Shown here: piece after piece, positions 27,012-39,027 of the stretch
Layout of the letters: the number at the start of each line of letters is the position of its first letter
Numbering within the stretch: the stretch's first letter is position 1
NCBI RefSeq assembly: GCF_009727055.1
Contig: NC_052352.1
Location: 22,152,443-22,216,442 of the forward strand
DNA from: Benincasa hispida
Taxonomy: Eukaryota; Streptophyta; Magnoliopsida; Cucurbitales; Cucurbitaceae
Direction of reading: 5' to 3'
DNA: 64,000 nt
The notes under the pieces: model-generated
Seen by the model: the letters and a program-made list of their open reading frames with translations, nothing else
What the model was told of the DNA's origin: nothing
Databases searched by the model: none
Position numbers and translations under genes: made by a program

Positions 27012-30000
27012 TCAATCCAAATAATGGCTGAAGTTCCTCACAGTCTCTTCACTTCTCAGCTTTGTCATGGCTTTCTTTTCTATTTTTCGAACCCACTCCT
27101 TGCTTACGTGCAGAAGTTTTCCGATTTCCTCGAGTGACTTGGGTTGGAAATCCACCAGTCCATATCGCAGGACCAGGACCTGCCTCTCCCTTGATTCCAA
27201 CCCTTCAAGAACATTAAAGATGTCTTTCTTCATTAGTTTTTGCTTCACAGTCTCTTCTGGGCTCTGTATTGACATATCAGCTGTAAATTCCTGCACCATA
27301 AGAGTCGCAAGATGTTTAAAGAACATAATATATCAAATCAGAGTTTTCATATATTTTTAAATTTGTAACATCTGGAAGGAAAATATCATTCTTAAGATTT
27401 TCTCCCCTACGGTAAAAGGCCGAAGGGATATTCAAAATGTGCACCTTTTAAGTTAGCTGAACTTTACAAGCTGGCATTGCCATTTCGAACCAATATATAA
27501 GCATTTTTTTTTTTTTTGGGAAAAGAAACTGTTTATTGATAAGTATAAGGGGAAGACCCCGTGAAAGAAATTACAACAAGGATTTCCAATTACTGACTAA
27601 GAAAGATAAGCTGAAATGAGGGAAAATGTGCTTCAATTTACACCATGAAAAAGAAGTAGACAAAACTAACTCAAAATACCGAGCAGCAGAAAAACAAATA
27701 TCATGAAAATGTTGTTTGTTCGTTCCGCCCCATATGCACCGAAAGAAAGCACGGATAAAGGCCAACCAAATGGCCTTTTTAGTTCCACCAAAAGGATGAC
27801 CCACTAAAACTGAGGCCATAGCATCGGAAATGTCATTAGGACAAGTGAAAGACCAACCAAAAAGAGGCAAGAGAAGATCCCAAATGCCAATAGCAAATGA
27901 ACAGTGGAAAAATAGATGAACCGACGATTCAGCATGCTTGTGAGACATATGACACCAAGAGGGAGAAAGAAACATATAAGGCATACGGCGCTACAAACGA
28001 TCAGCAATATTGATGGCACCCTAGCTGAGTTCCCAAAGAAAGATTTTAATCTTCTTAGGATATCTATCATTCCAAATCACCGAGTAAAGATCAGTCAAAC
28101 TTGAATCCAAATCAGCCATAAGAGACTTAACAGTAAAGCCCAAAGAAAGGTCAAGCGGCCACAACCAAGTATCAAGGAAGGAACGCAATCGGACAGATTT
28201 CAGATGAAGGGATAATGAAGTCCATTCAACAATCTCCAACTCAGTAAGATTACGACGTAAGTTCAAACTCCAAGCAAACATAGAAGAGATCTAAGCATTA
28301 GCAACAGTAACCTCAGGTTGCTATACAAGACGAAAAGCCGCGGATAAGTGGTGACAAAGACACCACAACTAAGGCAAGAGTCGGTCCAGAAAGACGTAGA
28401 AGAACCATCACCAATACGACGGCTAACCTGATTAGCAATCAATTCGGTAACTTGACAAACGTACCTCCAAGGTGATCTAGAAGAAACACCAAAGATAGGA
28501 GATGGCCGAACACAATAAGAGGAATGATACTTAGCAACAATGAGCTTCCTCCATAAAGCGTCATGCTCAGTTTAAAAATGTCAAGTTCATTTTGCAAGAA
28601 AAGCAGAATTTCGATGTTTAAAATTGCCAATGCCAAGGCAGCCCAATAATTGAGGACGTTAAGAAATCACCCAATTCACATTATGCACACCACCATCACC
28701 ACGAGAGTCCTCCCAAAAGAAATCACGGACCAACTTATCAAGACAATTAATAACAGAGGAAGAAGCCTAAAACAAAGACAAATAATAAGTTGGGAGGCTA
28801 GAAAGAGTAGCTTGAATGAGCGTGTGACGACCCTCTTTTGAAATATATGAATACTTCAAATTATGTAGTTTATGCTGAAATCTTTCAATCACAGGCTGCC
28901 AAAACAAAACAGACTTAGAGTTACCACCCAAGGGAAGTCCTAAATAAGAAACGGGCCAGAAACCTCGTTTGCAACTAAAAGAACGCAACAACCAGTCAAA
29001 ATCAGAGTCAGAGACATGTATCCCAAGAAGCTCAATTTTAGCAAGATTGATTTTAAGGCCTGAAGCACATTAAAAAAATATGGATAATGTCAAACAAGTT
29101 TTGTATGACAGATCTCTCAGCAGTAAAGAACAACAAAGTGTCATTAGCAAACTATAAATGAGTCAATGTAAAATCTGAATGACCAATAGGATGAGCACCA
29201 ATAAGACCCAATGCAAAGCTATGGTCAATAAGACAACTCCGACAATCAGCAACTAAAATAAATAAGAAGAGAGAGAGAGGGTCCCCCTGTCTTATACCTA
29301 GTGATAGAATAATCTTATCACGGGGGCGGCCATTAATAATGATGGAATAATTTGCACTAGTGATGCATCCTCTGATTCAATTGCGCCAACGATAACCAAA
29401 ACCTTTTATCTGGAGAATGGAGTCGAGAAAATCTCAATCAATCGTGTCAAAGACTTTCTCAAGGTCCAGTTTCAAGACAACCCCTGGTTTATTCCTAAAA
29501 GTCCAATCATCAATGAGCTCATTCGCCATCAAGGAAGCATCAAGAATCTGTCTGTTAGCCACAAATGCAAGCTGATTGGGCGAGATGGTAAAAGGAAAAA
29601 CCTTCTTCAAACGATTCCATAATCTTGTAAGCACAAGTAATGAGACTAGTAGGTTTATAATCAGAAACAGATCTTGAGTCAACTTTCTTAGGAATCAGGC
29701 CAATATAAGTCTTATTTAGTTTGACATTAATAACCCCAGAATTGTAGAAATCATTAATGACTAACATCATATCAAATTTAAGAGTAGTCCAAAAAAACTT
29801 GAAAAATTCAACTGTAAAACCATCTAGACTAGGAGATTTACTAACACCAAGAGAGGAGACAGCAACAAATACCTCATCATCGGTAAAGGGACGCTCAAGG
29901 TCTATGGCTTGTGAGGAAGAAATAGGATTCCACTAAAAATTAGTTAAAAGAAAACGCTGACCCATGTCTTTTTTGAAGAGAGATGAGTAAAAAGACAAGA

Positions 30001-33000
30001 ATTTAGCCTCAATATCATGAGAAGTCAAAAGACTAGTGCCTTCTCTAGAGAAAATTTCCATAATAGAGGACTTACGGTGTTGGGCAGCAACAATTCTATG
30101 GAAAAATCGTGTGAACATCACCCTCAATAAGCCAGTTCAGCTTGCAACGCTGCTGCCAATGAATGTGATCTTGAATAGTCAGAGTTTCAATCTATTCACG
30201 AAGAATACAATGTCTATTAAGTTGTTCCTCATTAAGGGCCTCTTTGTCTTCCAGGGCATCTAAATTGGTTAACTACGAGACAAGAGAATGAAGATTAGTA
30301 ACCTCGCTGCGCCAATTGTTATTCCAATCATGAATAATAGTTTTAAACCTAGAAGCTTCAAGATAAGACCGTGCCCAGGCCATCATCAAGTGGCAATTCC
30401 ACCAATTCTCCACCAAGGGACAAAAAGAAGACACTTAAAGCCAGGAGTTTTCAAATCTGAAAGGGCAAGGACCCCAATCAATACTTCTAGAAGATGAGAC
30501 CAATGGAAAACGGTTAGATGTGATGTGATCCAAACGTTTGAGTGTAACTGTGCCAAATTTACAGAGACAATTCTCAGTAAGCAGAAAACAATCAAGTAGA
30601 CAGATATTGTGTAGGATTGGAGCTTGACCATGTAAAGCAACCATTCGACAGAGGAATATCCCGTAATTGATAATCAGTAATCAATTGATTGAAGGCATGC
30701 ATACTAGAGGAAATTGTTCTATCATGTGACTTTTCCCAAGACCACCTAGTGATATAATGACCCAATTAACACCTCCCAAACCAACTAAATCATCAAGCTC
30801 TTGCTAGAAATCAGATCTAAAAGCATTACCAGAAGGGCCATAAACTGCTGAAAGCTAGAAAGAAAAACCATCAGACAAAGATACATGAATTGAAGTAGAA
30901 AAGTGGCCCTAAATAACCTCAAGGATAATAAAGTCAGGCTCACTCTAAAGAATAAGAATCCCCTGACAAATCGATAGCATCCAGAGCAGTCCAACCAATG
31001 AATGAGGAACTCCATATGGATCTAATCAAAGAGGAATCAACAGATGACAACTTTATTTCTGGTAGAAGAACAATACCAGGGTTATGTTGTTGAATTAGCT
31101 TCTTAACCAAAGCACGTTTCTTCCACGAATTAAGACCTCGGACATTCCATATGAGAAATTTCATGGATTCTCGGAAGAGCCCTCCCTAATAGCCAAAGTG
31201 GAAAATTTATCATAGTGGACTGAAGAAAAAAGTCCTTGCTATTCCCTTTGAAGCTTTGGTTTTTTACTAATGGTATTGGTTATTTTCTTGGTTTTGGAGG
31301 TAGAAGGTGGGATAGAAGGAATAGCACATAAACCACGTAGGGACAAAAGGGAAGCCAAATCATGAAGATTGATGGGTAAGGAGGGAGGAGAAAATGATAG
31401 TTGTTGGTTGATGGTGAAAGGCAAGTAAAGGGGAATTGGCCTCGTGGTTGATAGGAGAAGAAAGTGGGGGGTTTTGATTGTGACTTGGGTCTGATGGAAT
31501 TTGGGGGAAAAGTATGCATTGGCAGGTGGTTAGTGTCAATCGGCTGATCGCCAAATGTGGCCATATCGAGGGATTGAGTAGCGAATTCAGTTTATTTGGA
31601 GGGGCTGGAAAGGTAACCTTCAATATCAGAACCAGTAAAAGGAAGGTTTTGTTTGTTGGTTGAGGTGGAATGCAAAGTACCAGCTTGCAAAGTGGTGGGA
31701 CTCGTGCTAAAAATAACCGCGGAAAGAGAGGGTTGTGTGAAGGAGGGAGAAGACGAATTGGAAAGGCTGTTAGGTTGGTTTTGGAAACTAAATAATGGAG
31801 TTGACTCGGGTAAAGTATTGTGGCTAGGGTTTTCGGTTGAATTGGAAAGAGGTCAAGGGTCAGATGGTGGGCCCACAATTTGGTCATTTAAGGAGAGGGA
31901 AGGAGGGAGATTTATCTTCTCCAAAATTGTAGGAGATTCGGTCAAAGGTGGCAGATATGGCGAGAGAGAGGGACGGCCGATTGACTTGGTTCAAAAACTA
32001 TGGACTTGCCTTTTTCATTTAATCGAGAATCAATGAGATCCATGTATTCAGCAACCTCTTTAATGCTATTTCCTTGTGGATAAAAGGAGGTGCATCGTTG
32101 TCCCTGAGCTCCGGCACTGGCTGATTGAATTCGAACCAATAATTCCTCACCGGCCATTTCCTTTGGTAGATGAACTTCAAATGGAATGAAGCCTTGCGTA
32201 TTTTCCTTAATCTTCAGGCGAGTAAAAGAAAGAACTAACCCACGTTCCGTTTGATTTGAGATTTGAATAAAACCACCACATATGTTACTAATGTGCCTAA
32301 AGATCGCTTCAGTATGAGTAATCGGGAGATGATACACATCAATCCAGCCTCCACGTGATGCCGCCATTTGCTATTGGAAAGAAGAAGGTGTGGATGGTGA
32401 GAGAAACTTAAGTTTGAAAGGGCCATTGGTTATCCAATTTGAATTAGCACATAGTTTTTGAGAGATTGCCGAACTATAGACATGTAGCAAGGCTTTGTCA
32501 TCAAATATGGGGTTGATAGTACATCGAGATGATAGAGAAGTTTGAAGGGAATCTCGGATACTCGGCCAAGAATCATTATAAGCAAACCTCTGAACAACCA
32601 CCATATCTTGCCAATTTAAATGTGGTAGCAGGGGGCTGGGGAGGAACCGGAACTACCAAGAGTTGATGGGGGAATGTCATTGTTGGAAATTGCAATGCTT
32701 CTTGATTGAACGGTTGCCTTATAAGTATGTGTAGTAGTGCTAAAAGTTGCATTGTTCAGTGAGTTGGGCTTCCCAGGATAGTCTGAAACCAAAGAAAGGA
32801 ATGAAAACCAATCTCTTTTGTCGTTCATGGTAGGGACAAGGATAATGGAGCGGTGTCCAAATTGCTCTAAAAGGGTAAGCTCGACAAAATACCCATATTG
32901 CTTTGTTTTTCAAGCCAAAGAGTATCACCATCATCAATCAACTTTCTGAAGAAGTTGTGGTTGCAGGGTCCTTAAACTGAACTTGGAAGGAGGAGGCTAG

Positions 33001-36000
33001 CCTAGCGCTAGAATAATATACAAGGTTAGGGGGCTGAAAAGCTGTTGTTTGCTGTCTGGCTAGAGCCATGGGGGGCCCAGCAGAGAGAACAGTAAGGATA
33101 ACGAGCCATTCAAGAGATTTCCAAGAGATAAAAAGCAAATGAATGTTGGATTGGGTTTGTTCCAAGAGTTTGAAGTGCTTCCAGTTAGATGGAGAGATCG
33201 GTGTGAGGGAGAAAATTTTCTGGTCGATATGTATCGACAGAGTGATGGAAGAAGAAGGGGTGATCGATGGTGGCTGGGCCATGGTGATCAGAGCTAGAGA
33301 AGGATAGTCCTATGGTGGGGAAAGGAGATGGGAGAGGAGAGAGAAGAGAGCATTTTTTTATGTACCAAATTTTAACCAACTTTAGCTCTCAATATATAAA
33401 CTTTTGATGAACCAACTTCAGTATACAAAATTTTAGCTCTCAATTAATCAACATACGAAAGAGCAAAACAAAATAGACAAAATATGCCTCAGAATTATCT
33501 AGTAAGTTCAAAGAAAATGGGGAGCTAATGACATCCTTGATGGAAGAGAGAACGAGAGAGCAAAAGAGTCATACCATATACTTCATATTTAGTCCATCAC
33601 CCATCTTCTGATCAACCGAACCCACAACTTTTAAACAGTTGCTGGCAACTCTAACCTTGGCCAAAGGAAGACCAGTAGCTTTTGCTATGTCATCATCCGA
33701 ATACCTCCTACCACCGTTGTTCAACACTTTTCGTGCTTTTTGTATCTGATTTATTGCCTTGGTTAATGACCACTACAAAGAATTATAAAGATGAGTCAGT
33801 TACACATGAATAAGAAAGCTTTATGAAATGAGCCCCCTGGTGTAAAAGGAATCGTACTGGAATTTGAATTCCCCTTGCATTCCGTGCCACAACTCTCGAC
33901 ATTGATTTCCTTATCCAGTATTGAATATAGGTTGAGAATCTAAAACCCCTTTTAGGGTCAAACCTTTCCACACCTTGCAGCACACCAAGAGATCCAGCCT
34001 ACGAATCCAAGAGAAATAACATTAAGATGCATAACCTCTTGCATTTTCCTTACTGTACTTTTATTGAGAAATGTATGTTTATCCGTAAGACATCAGTATT
34101 CAAAATTTGCATTAATAAAAGCATAGAAGAAAAAGGAGTGCATATTTCTATGTTGACATCAATTTCCTTTATTAAGCATTAATTTGATGAAATATGTAAA
34201 CATCAAGCATGATCCCCGTCTTCTTTTTTTTGAGTAATTTATGGTGGTAAGCTGACAAAAGCATTATCTGTCCAGAAAGAATTAGACGATGCTAGTGGTT
34301 TCATACCAGATAAAAATGGCACTTGTAAATGATAAGCTATTATCAAGGATTAAACAAAGGAAGAGATCTCATATACTCTTTTAGAAACAAAACATTAAAA
34401 AAATATACATTGAAATTCAAATAACTAAGGTTTCTCATAGAATAGTAGTGAGTAGACCTGAACCAAGTCTTCCATTGGTAACCCAGAGCATCGGTATTTC
34501 CTTGCAAGGAATAAAATTAATGAATTAGTGCTCCTTAAAAGCTCATCCTGGCAGAACCAACCAAATTGTAACTGTTTCTTCAGGTCCTTTATATCAACGC
34601 CAGCAGCATTGGCCCAACAACTCATGCTTACCATTCTTCCGGATTCCTTTTCTAAAGTTTCTCTAATTCTTTCTAAATTTGCAACTACCTGCAATGAGAT
34701 AGAAGTTCAACAAAATATGTATTGAAAAGATGGTTGTGCAAACATCAAAGATGAATCGACCTTAACCCCTGTGGACATTTCAGCTTCATTTCTTGCAATT
34801 ATCAATCTTCTTTTTCTAGAATTAGATGCTTTTTTTCTCGAAATTATAGCCGAACTATGGATTTTTTCTTTAGCAGCTCTTGTAGCTAGCGGCTGGGAAT
34901 AAACTTTATCAGCACTATCCATTGCTCTCTTTTTTACTGATCTTCTTACTGCTCTTTTTCCAGAGTAAACTATGATATCGTCATTCTCGTCAGTGGTTTT
35001 CTGGTTTACATTATGATCTCCATCATCCTCAGTGGGTTGCTCAATGGGTAAGTCTGACAAATCATGAAAACTTGAAGTTTTAAGCGTCCTAGATAGACAG
35101 GTATTGAAAAACTCCAAGGCTCCAAGTTTTGTTAGTTGCAGCACAATATCTCTTTCCAAGCTTAGCATCCCTGATTCAGTAAAAGTTTCCTCCAAAACAT
35201 CAAGGTTTTCCATTAACATGCCAAAAGGTGACGCCTTGCCACTAGGAAAGCTCGTACAGGAAGAAAAATTGTCCTCTACCTTGGATGGTGCAGTATTTTT
35301 TATCCCATAATGCAAAGGACTGAGTGACTTTGCCCCACCGTTCATCTGAAAGATAAGAGTAATAAACCCACATTAACATATAAGATCCATCCTGTCAAGA
35401 GCAAGAAACTAAGGGAGGTCAGGATTACATGTGGGTATTGTGAAGTTCATTGCAAAGGGCTAACCTCTATCTCTTCCAAATTTAACAGATCATCGGCCGA
35501 TGTTTGTGGAGCTTCAGACAAGCAAGTGTATGTTTTCAAGGTTTCTCTAGAGATAGACTCTCCTTCCTCCCAAATACTGGAGAAAAAGGAAAGTCTTCCT
35601 GAATTAAAGGCAGCTTCCCTGCCTTTAGCTGTTTTAAAATGTAGAACTGAACCAAATTAGAGACCATGACTACTATTTTTATTTATTTTTATATAGGAAA
35701 GAGAAACCATATATGATGAAATGAAATACAAATGATCCTATCAGATAATAATTACAAAAACACCTCCATTGGTAAACAAGGGCAGTTAAACTATAGTTAC
35801 AAAAAGAAGGAGACAATTCGCTCCAAGTAAGTGCAAAAAGAGAGGTGAATTCCCAAAAACATAGTTTATGTCACAGTTCTTATCTCTGAAGACACAGGCG
35901 TTGTGTTCTAACCAAAGGTTCTAATAAAAAACTCAAATATGATTAAGCCACGGGATCTATTTATCCTCCCAAATGAAGCATGGATATAAGAGTGAAGATG

Positions 36001-36690
36001 TCCCCTTAAGTCTAGGGAACTCCCATCCAAAGGAGTTTTACCCTATCTTAATAATGCATTCCCAACGCCAATAATCATCATATAACCTTAAAAAGATGGT
36101 TCAATTACTATAGGTTAAGAAATGAGGCTCTTTCTCACTCGCACCCAAGCAGGAGAAAATAAATTAAAGATAGATCATCCAATATTCACTTCATAATCAG
36201 TCCAGTTGTATTCAGTAGTCCCCGAGGAAAATTTTCAGAGCCTAATAATCCCAAAAAACTTAAAACAAGTGATGTATATAATCTTTCGGGAGTAAAATTT
36301 TGGTGGGATGTTCATCATCTTCAATACAAAATTCCCAAGTAAACCCCAAAAATTTTCCTTATTCAAATGATCGAGATAATCGCAATACAACTTAAAGTAT
36401 CTCACCATTGATAATAAGTAGAACAATGTAAGCTTAAAAATGTGAAACCCAGTAGAGAGCATGCTGGAGCTAGATGTATTTCACAATCACAAGAACTAAA
36501 AACGAGCTTTACATCTCATATTTCACAAACAAATCATAAACCCAGACGTCAAAGCAAAAATTCACGAAGTGGTTAAGAGAAAAAGAAACTAACAGGCATA
36601 TGGAAAAAGCTTGGAAGGGGAAGTCTTGCGGGAATGAGTCTGAATTTGAAAACCCCACTTGAGATTTGGCCTGAAACTTGTTCCCATCAT
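27012..36690 (-). CDS. SIG3: Plastid RNA polymerase sigma factor, SIG3-like, 7 exons, 564 aa
   Basis: The protein is a nuclear-encoded sigma-70 factor that directs the bacterial-type plastid RNA polymerase to promoters. Exons: 36690-36594, 35628-35465, 35345-34761, 34688-34458, 33998-33858, 33772-33575, 27290-27012. The spliced frame is 1,695 nt with a TGA stop. An in-frame ATG pair opens the N-terminus, which is Ser/Arg/Lys-rich and poor in acids, as in transit peptides. Exons 4-5 hold region 2, including [18 protein letters not shown] (2.3-2.4). Exon 6 holds region 3. Exon 7 holds region 4, with [11 protein letters not shown] and the helix-turn-helix [23 protein letters not shown]3 is preferred over SIG1/2/5/6 because of the total length, the long acidic and Ser-rich exon 3, and SKEWVRKIE where other sigmas have SRERVRQIE. 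That subfamily choice is from memory and less certain than the family. Intron 6 is 6,284 bp because a LINE lies in it. Confidence 0.9.
27500..27510. repeat. Target-site duplication of the LINE, copy 1
   Basis: AGCATTTTTTT abuts the remaining poly-T at 27511-27517, which is the element's poly(A) tail read on the plus strand. The matching copy is at 33349-33359. Confidence 0.7.
27571..31164 (-). pseudogene. LINE ORF2 remnant: endonuclease, reverse transcriptase, zf-RVT
   Basis: The endonuclease domain starts with [14 protein letters not shown] near 31,164 and keeps the catalytic Glu in LLPEIKL. Reverse transcriptase blocks follow at 29770-29434 ([18 protein letters not shown], then [12 protein letters not shown] with the first catalytic Asp). 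The second catalytic box at about 29137-29160 reads stop-FANDT where LINEs have FADD, so one of the paired Asp residues is Asn and the codon before it is a stop. Later RT and thumb sequence ([10 protein letters not shown]) lies at 28991-28767. The zf-RVT region lies at about 28070-27571. Frameshifts and stops occur throughout. Confidence 0.85.
31942..33282 (-). pseudogene. LINE ORF1 remnant (DUF4283-like)
   Basis: The start is [20 protein letters not shown] at 33282. The frame is broken several times. The segment 32367-31942 ([20 protein letters not shown]) resembles the nucleic-acid-binding ORF1 proteins of plant LINEs. Pro/Ser-rich sequence follows towards ORF2. Assignment rests on position before ORF2 and this block. 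Confidence 0.65.
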
Positions 36691-38569
36691 GAAAGTCGGA
36701 GCCGGGGAAAGGCAGAAGCTTGATGGTGAAGTAGTAAATTACTCATGCAATCTGATGAGTGGAAATGTGGACGTCGAAACTGCAAAATCTCTACCACCAA
36801 TTCTTAATCCTCTTTTTAAGAATTTGGAAAAGTAAGGAAACAAAACAAAAAAATCAACAAGTTTTCTTTTCCTTCTTCGCAAAAACAAAAAAAGAAAAAA
36901 ACGTTCAGAAAATATCTCCTCCCCGACGGCGAGTTTCAGTGGACATTTCTTCGCGGGTCGGGTCCGGACCCATCAACGAATCGTTTTTAGTGATTCTATT
37001 TGTAGCTTAATTTAAGTATAATAATGAAATTAGTTAATAGACATAATTTTTCAATAATCATATATTTTTTAGTTTAACGAGACGTCCCTTTTAGTATGGG
37101 GGACATGCTCTGGGAGGAAGTTCCTATAATATCTCTCACTGAAATATAAAATTTGATTAGATTTATCACTTTAGTGCGAGTAATAGCTTGAGGTGTAAGA
37201 TTTAGAAAGCCGTCTGGTATACTGTTAATTATTATATTTGGTGCGAGCGTAATTTTTGTGTCCATGAGGCTAACTACATCCTATCCAATCGAGTTGTGCA
37301 ATATGAGATGTTTCTTTGTTGTTCTAAGTGGCTTGGGACTACTGTTGAGGGACTCTGGAGGGCTCATCTCATTGAGGCCTTTTTTTTTCCTCGAATTGTT
37401 AATGTTGTGTTGGTTTTCTAGTAATTCTTATTTTCTTAATTCCTTTGTTTGTCTTTTAAATCAGTCTTAACCTAAGGTCGTGAGGTTCAATTCTCTTTAT
37501 AGCAATTCAATACATTTGCACAACAAAACATGCATCTTTGCCAAAATAGAGTTTAAATGATATCATTCTTGTGCTACTAATCTCAAGATTGTATGTATAA
37601 CTCTTCCACGCATCTATTGTCAAATTAAAAGAAAACATGCATGTGAAGCTTGAAGATAGAGATTTGAAGTTTTCATCGATGATATAATACTTTGACCAAA
37701 CGAATTAGACTCAAATACACACACACACACAAAATTCATAATATATATCTCGATGAAAAGGTATCTCAGTGACACCTGATATCAAATATATCAACGATAT
37801 ATCTTACAAAGAATAACACTAATATATTAAACAATGAGAACACAAACTAAGGCCATATTTACTTCCCTATAAACTTAATGCATAATCTGAAAAGTGGGCT
37901 CGTTTGATTATATTTTGTTGTTGTTTACTAGTGTTTTGTAACGGAATGAGATGTGGATCTCATTATAAAATCCATAATCAACAAACATAATCATGTTGTG
38001 GAGGAAACATAATCTTGTGGAGGAGAGAGTCATCAATTCAATTACCTTGATTATTACGTGGAACTCACACCGTATTTGTTACTAACTTTTCATCATTTAC
38101 CCTTTTTATTACATTTTCTTATGGAAGTAAAAAACACCAATAGATTTCTTTTATTGGAAAATTGTCCAACATAGCCTTTTATAGTTTTCACATTACAAAA
38201 ATAATTTACTTTTTGAAAATTCATTAAAAGAGTTTATCTCGAGCCTTCTCGAGCGAGATCGATCCTGGGATGGCACTGGAATTTTGATAGTAAACAACCA
38301 TCCACATCTATGTTATAATTAATCGAAAAGTAATTTAACAAATATGCCCTCTATAATAATAATATTATATTATTATAATATCGTTATTTGACAAATTCAA
38401 CAATTAGCTTACTTTATAAGTTTGGTTCTAAAAAAAATTCAAAAAAATTTCCAAGTGTTTAGAAGTCTTGAAACTCACAACCTATCTCTTTGTAAAAAAT
38501 AAAGAAAAAAATAAGATATATATATATATATATCGATATGGGGATTTTCAAATATAGAAAAATAAGGGA
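36691..38569. other. Intergenic, upstream of the sigma factor gene
   Basis: The first few hundred bases should hold the promoter and 5' UTR of the sigma factor gene. Beyond that the DNA is AT-rich with simple repeats, such as an AC run near 37,720 and an AT run near 38,516-38,533. I see no gene. The segment 37,070-37,460 has gene-like base composition but no recognised domain. Confidence 0.5.
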
Positions 38570-38830
38570 AATTATTCACACAAGATAGCAAAATTTAATC
38601 TTCTTTGATAGAGGTTAATAGAAGTCTATCAGTGTCTATCAGTTTTTTTTTTTATTTTTTACTATTTATATAAATAGTTTTGTATTTTTCCCTGTCTCTT
38701 ATACACATCTAGATGTGTATAAGAGACAGCATTAATATTATATGATAGTTGTTTTAAAAGTTTATCAGTGTCTATCAGTTTTTTTTTTTTTTTTTTTTTG
38801 CTATTTATGTAAATAGTTTAACATTTTTTC
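38570..38830. repeat. Dispersed 'tatcag' repeat, copy 2, interrupted by adapter
   Basis: The motif TCTATCAGTGTCTATCAG followed by a T run and 'ctatttatrtaaatagttt' occurs twice, at about 38,624-38,682 and 38,763-38,823, on both sides of a Nextera adapter. The doubling may therefore be an assembly artefact of one repeat. Confidence 0.6.
38692..38729. other. Nextera mate-pair junction adapter (artefact)
   Basis: CTGTCTCTTATACACATCT (38692-38710) is followed directly by its reverse complement AGATGTGTATAAGAGACAG (38711-38729). This is exactly the Tn5 mosaic-end pair left at the circularisation junction of Nextera mate-pair libraries. It is not plant DNA. Confidence 0.97.
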
Positions 38831-39027
38831 TATCTATGAAAATTTCCCTATCGATATTGTATTGTCTTTTATAAATGTGTCTGAATTGTTATTTGCATGT
38901 AGTTAAGTCCAATAATTATCGTTTTAGTATTCATTTACGTAATCTCAGTGGTAATCAATCATCCCGCCCGAGATTTATAATCTTTACCCTGAAATTTACC
39001 CTAGGGTTTGAACTCTCGGGCGAGATA

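Larger units (their letters stand above)
27511..33348 (-). mobile_element. L1-type LINE in intron 6 of the sigma factor gene
   Basis: This is a non-LTR retrotransposon of about 5.8 kb on the same strand as its host gene. It starts with a pyrimidine-rich leader near 33,348, then ORF1 (from 33,282) and ORF2 (endonuclease from 31,164, reverse transcriptase, zf-RVT), and ends in a poly(A) tail (T run 27504-27517 on the plus strand). An 11-bp direct repeat AGCATTTTTTT flanks it, and its T-rich end fits L1 endonuclease preference. Many stops and frameshifts mark it as dead. Without it the intron would be about 435 bp. Confidence 0.88.

Noticed and set aside
27571..27984. Long frame that could be taken as a host gene
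   Set aside because: Its Trp/Cys/His pattern and position fit the zf-RVT end of the surrounding LINE.
33390..33399. CAATATATAA as the LINE target duplication (also at 27491-27500)
   Set aside because: It is AT-rich, and using it would include about 40 bp of likely host intron. AGCATTTTTTT next to the poly-T is longer and fits the expected geometry.
37460..37500. tRNA-like T-loop (GAGGTTCAATTCTC)
   Set aside because: No matching acceptor stem or anticodon arm was found around it.
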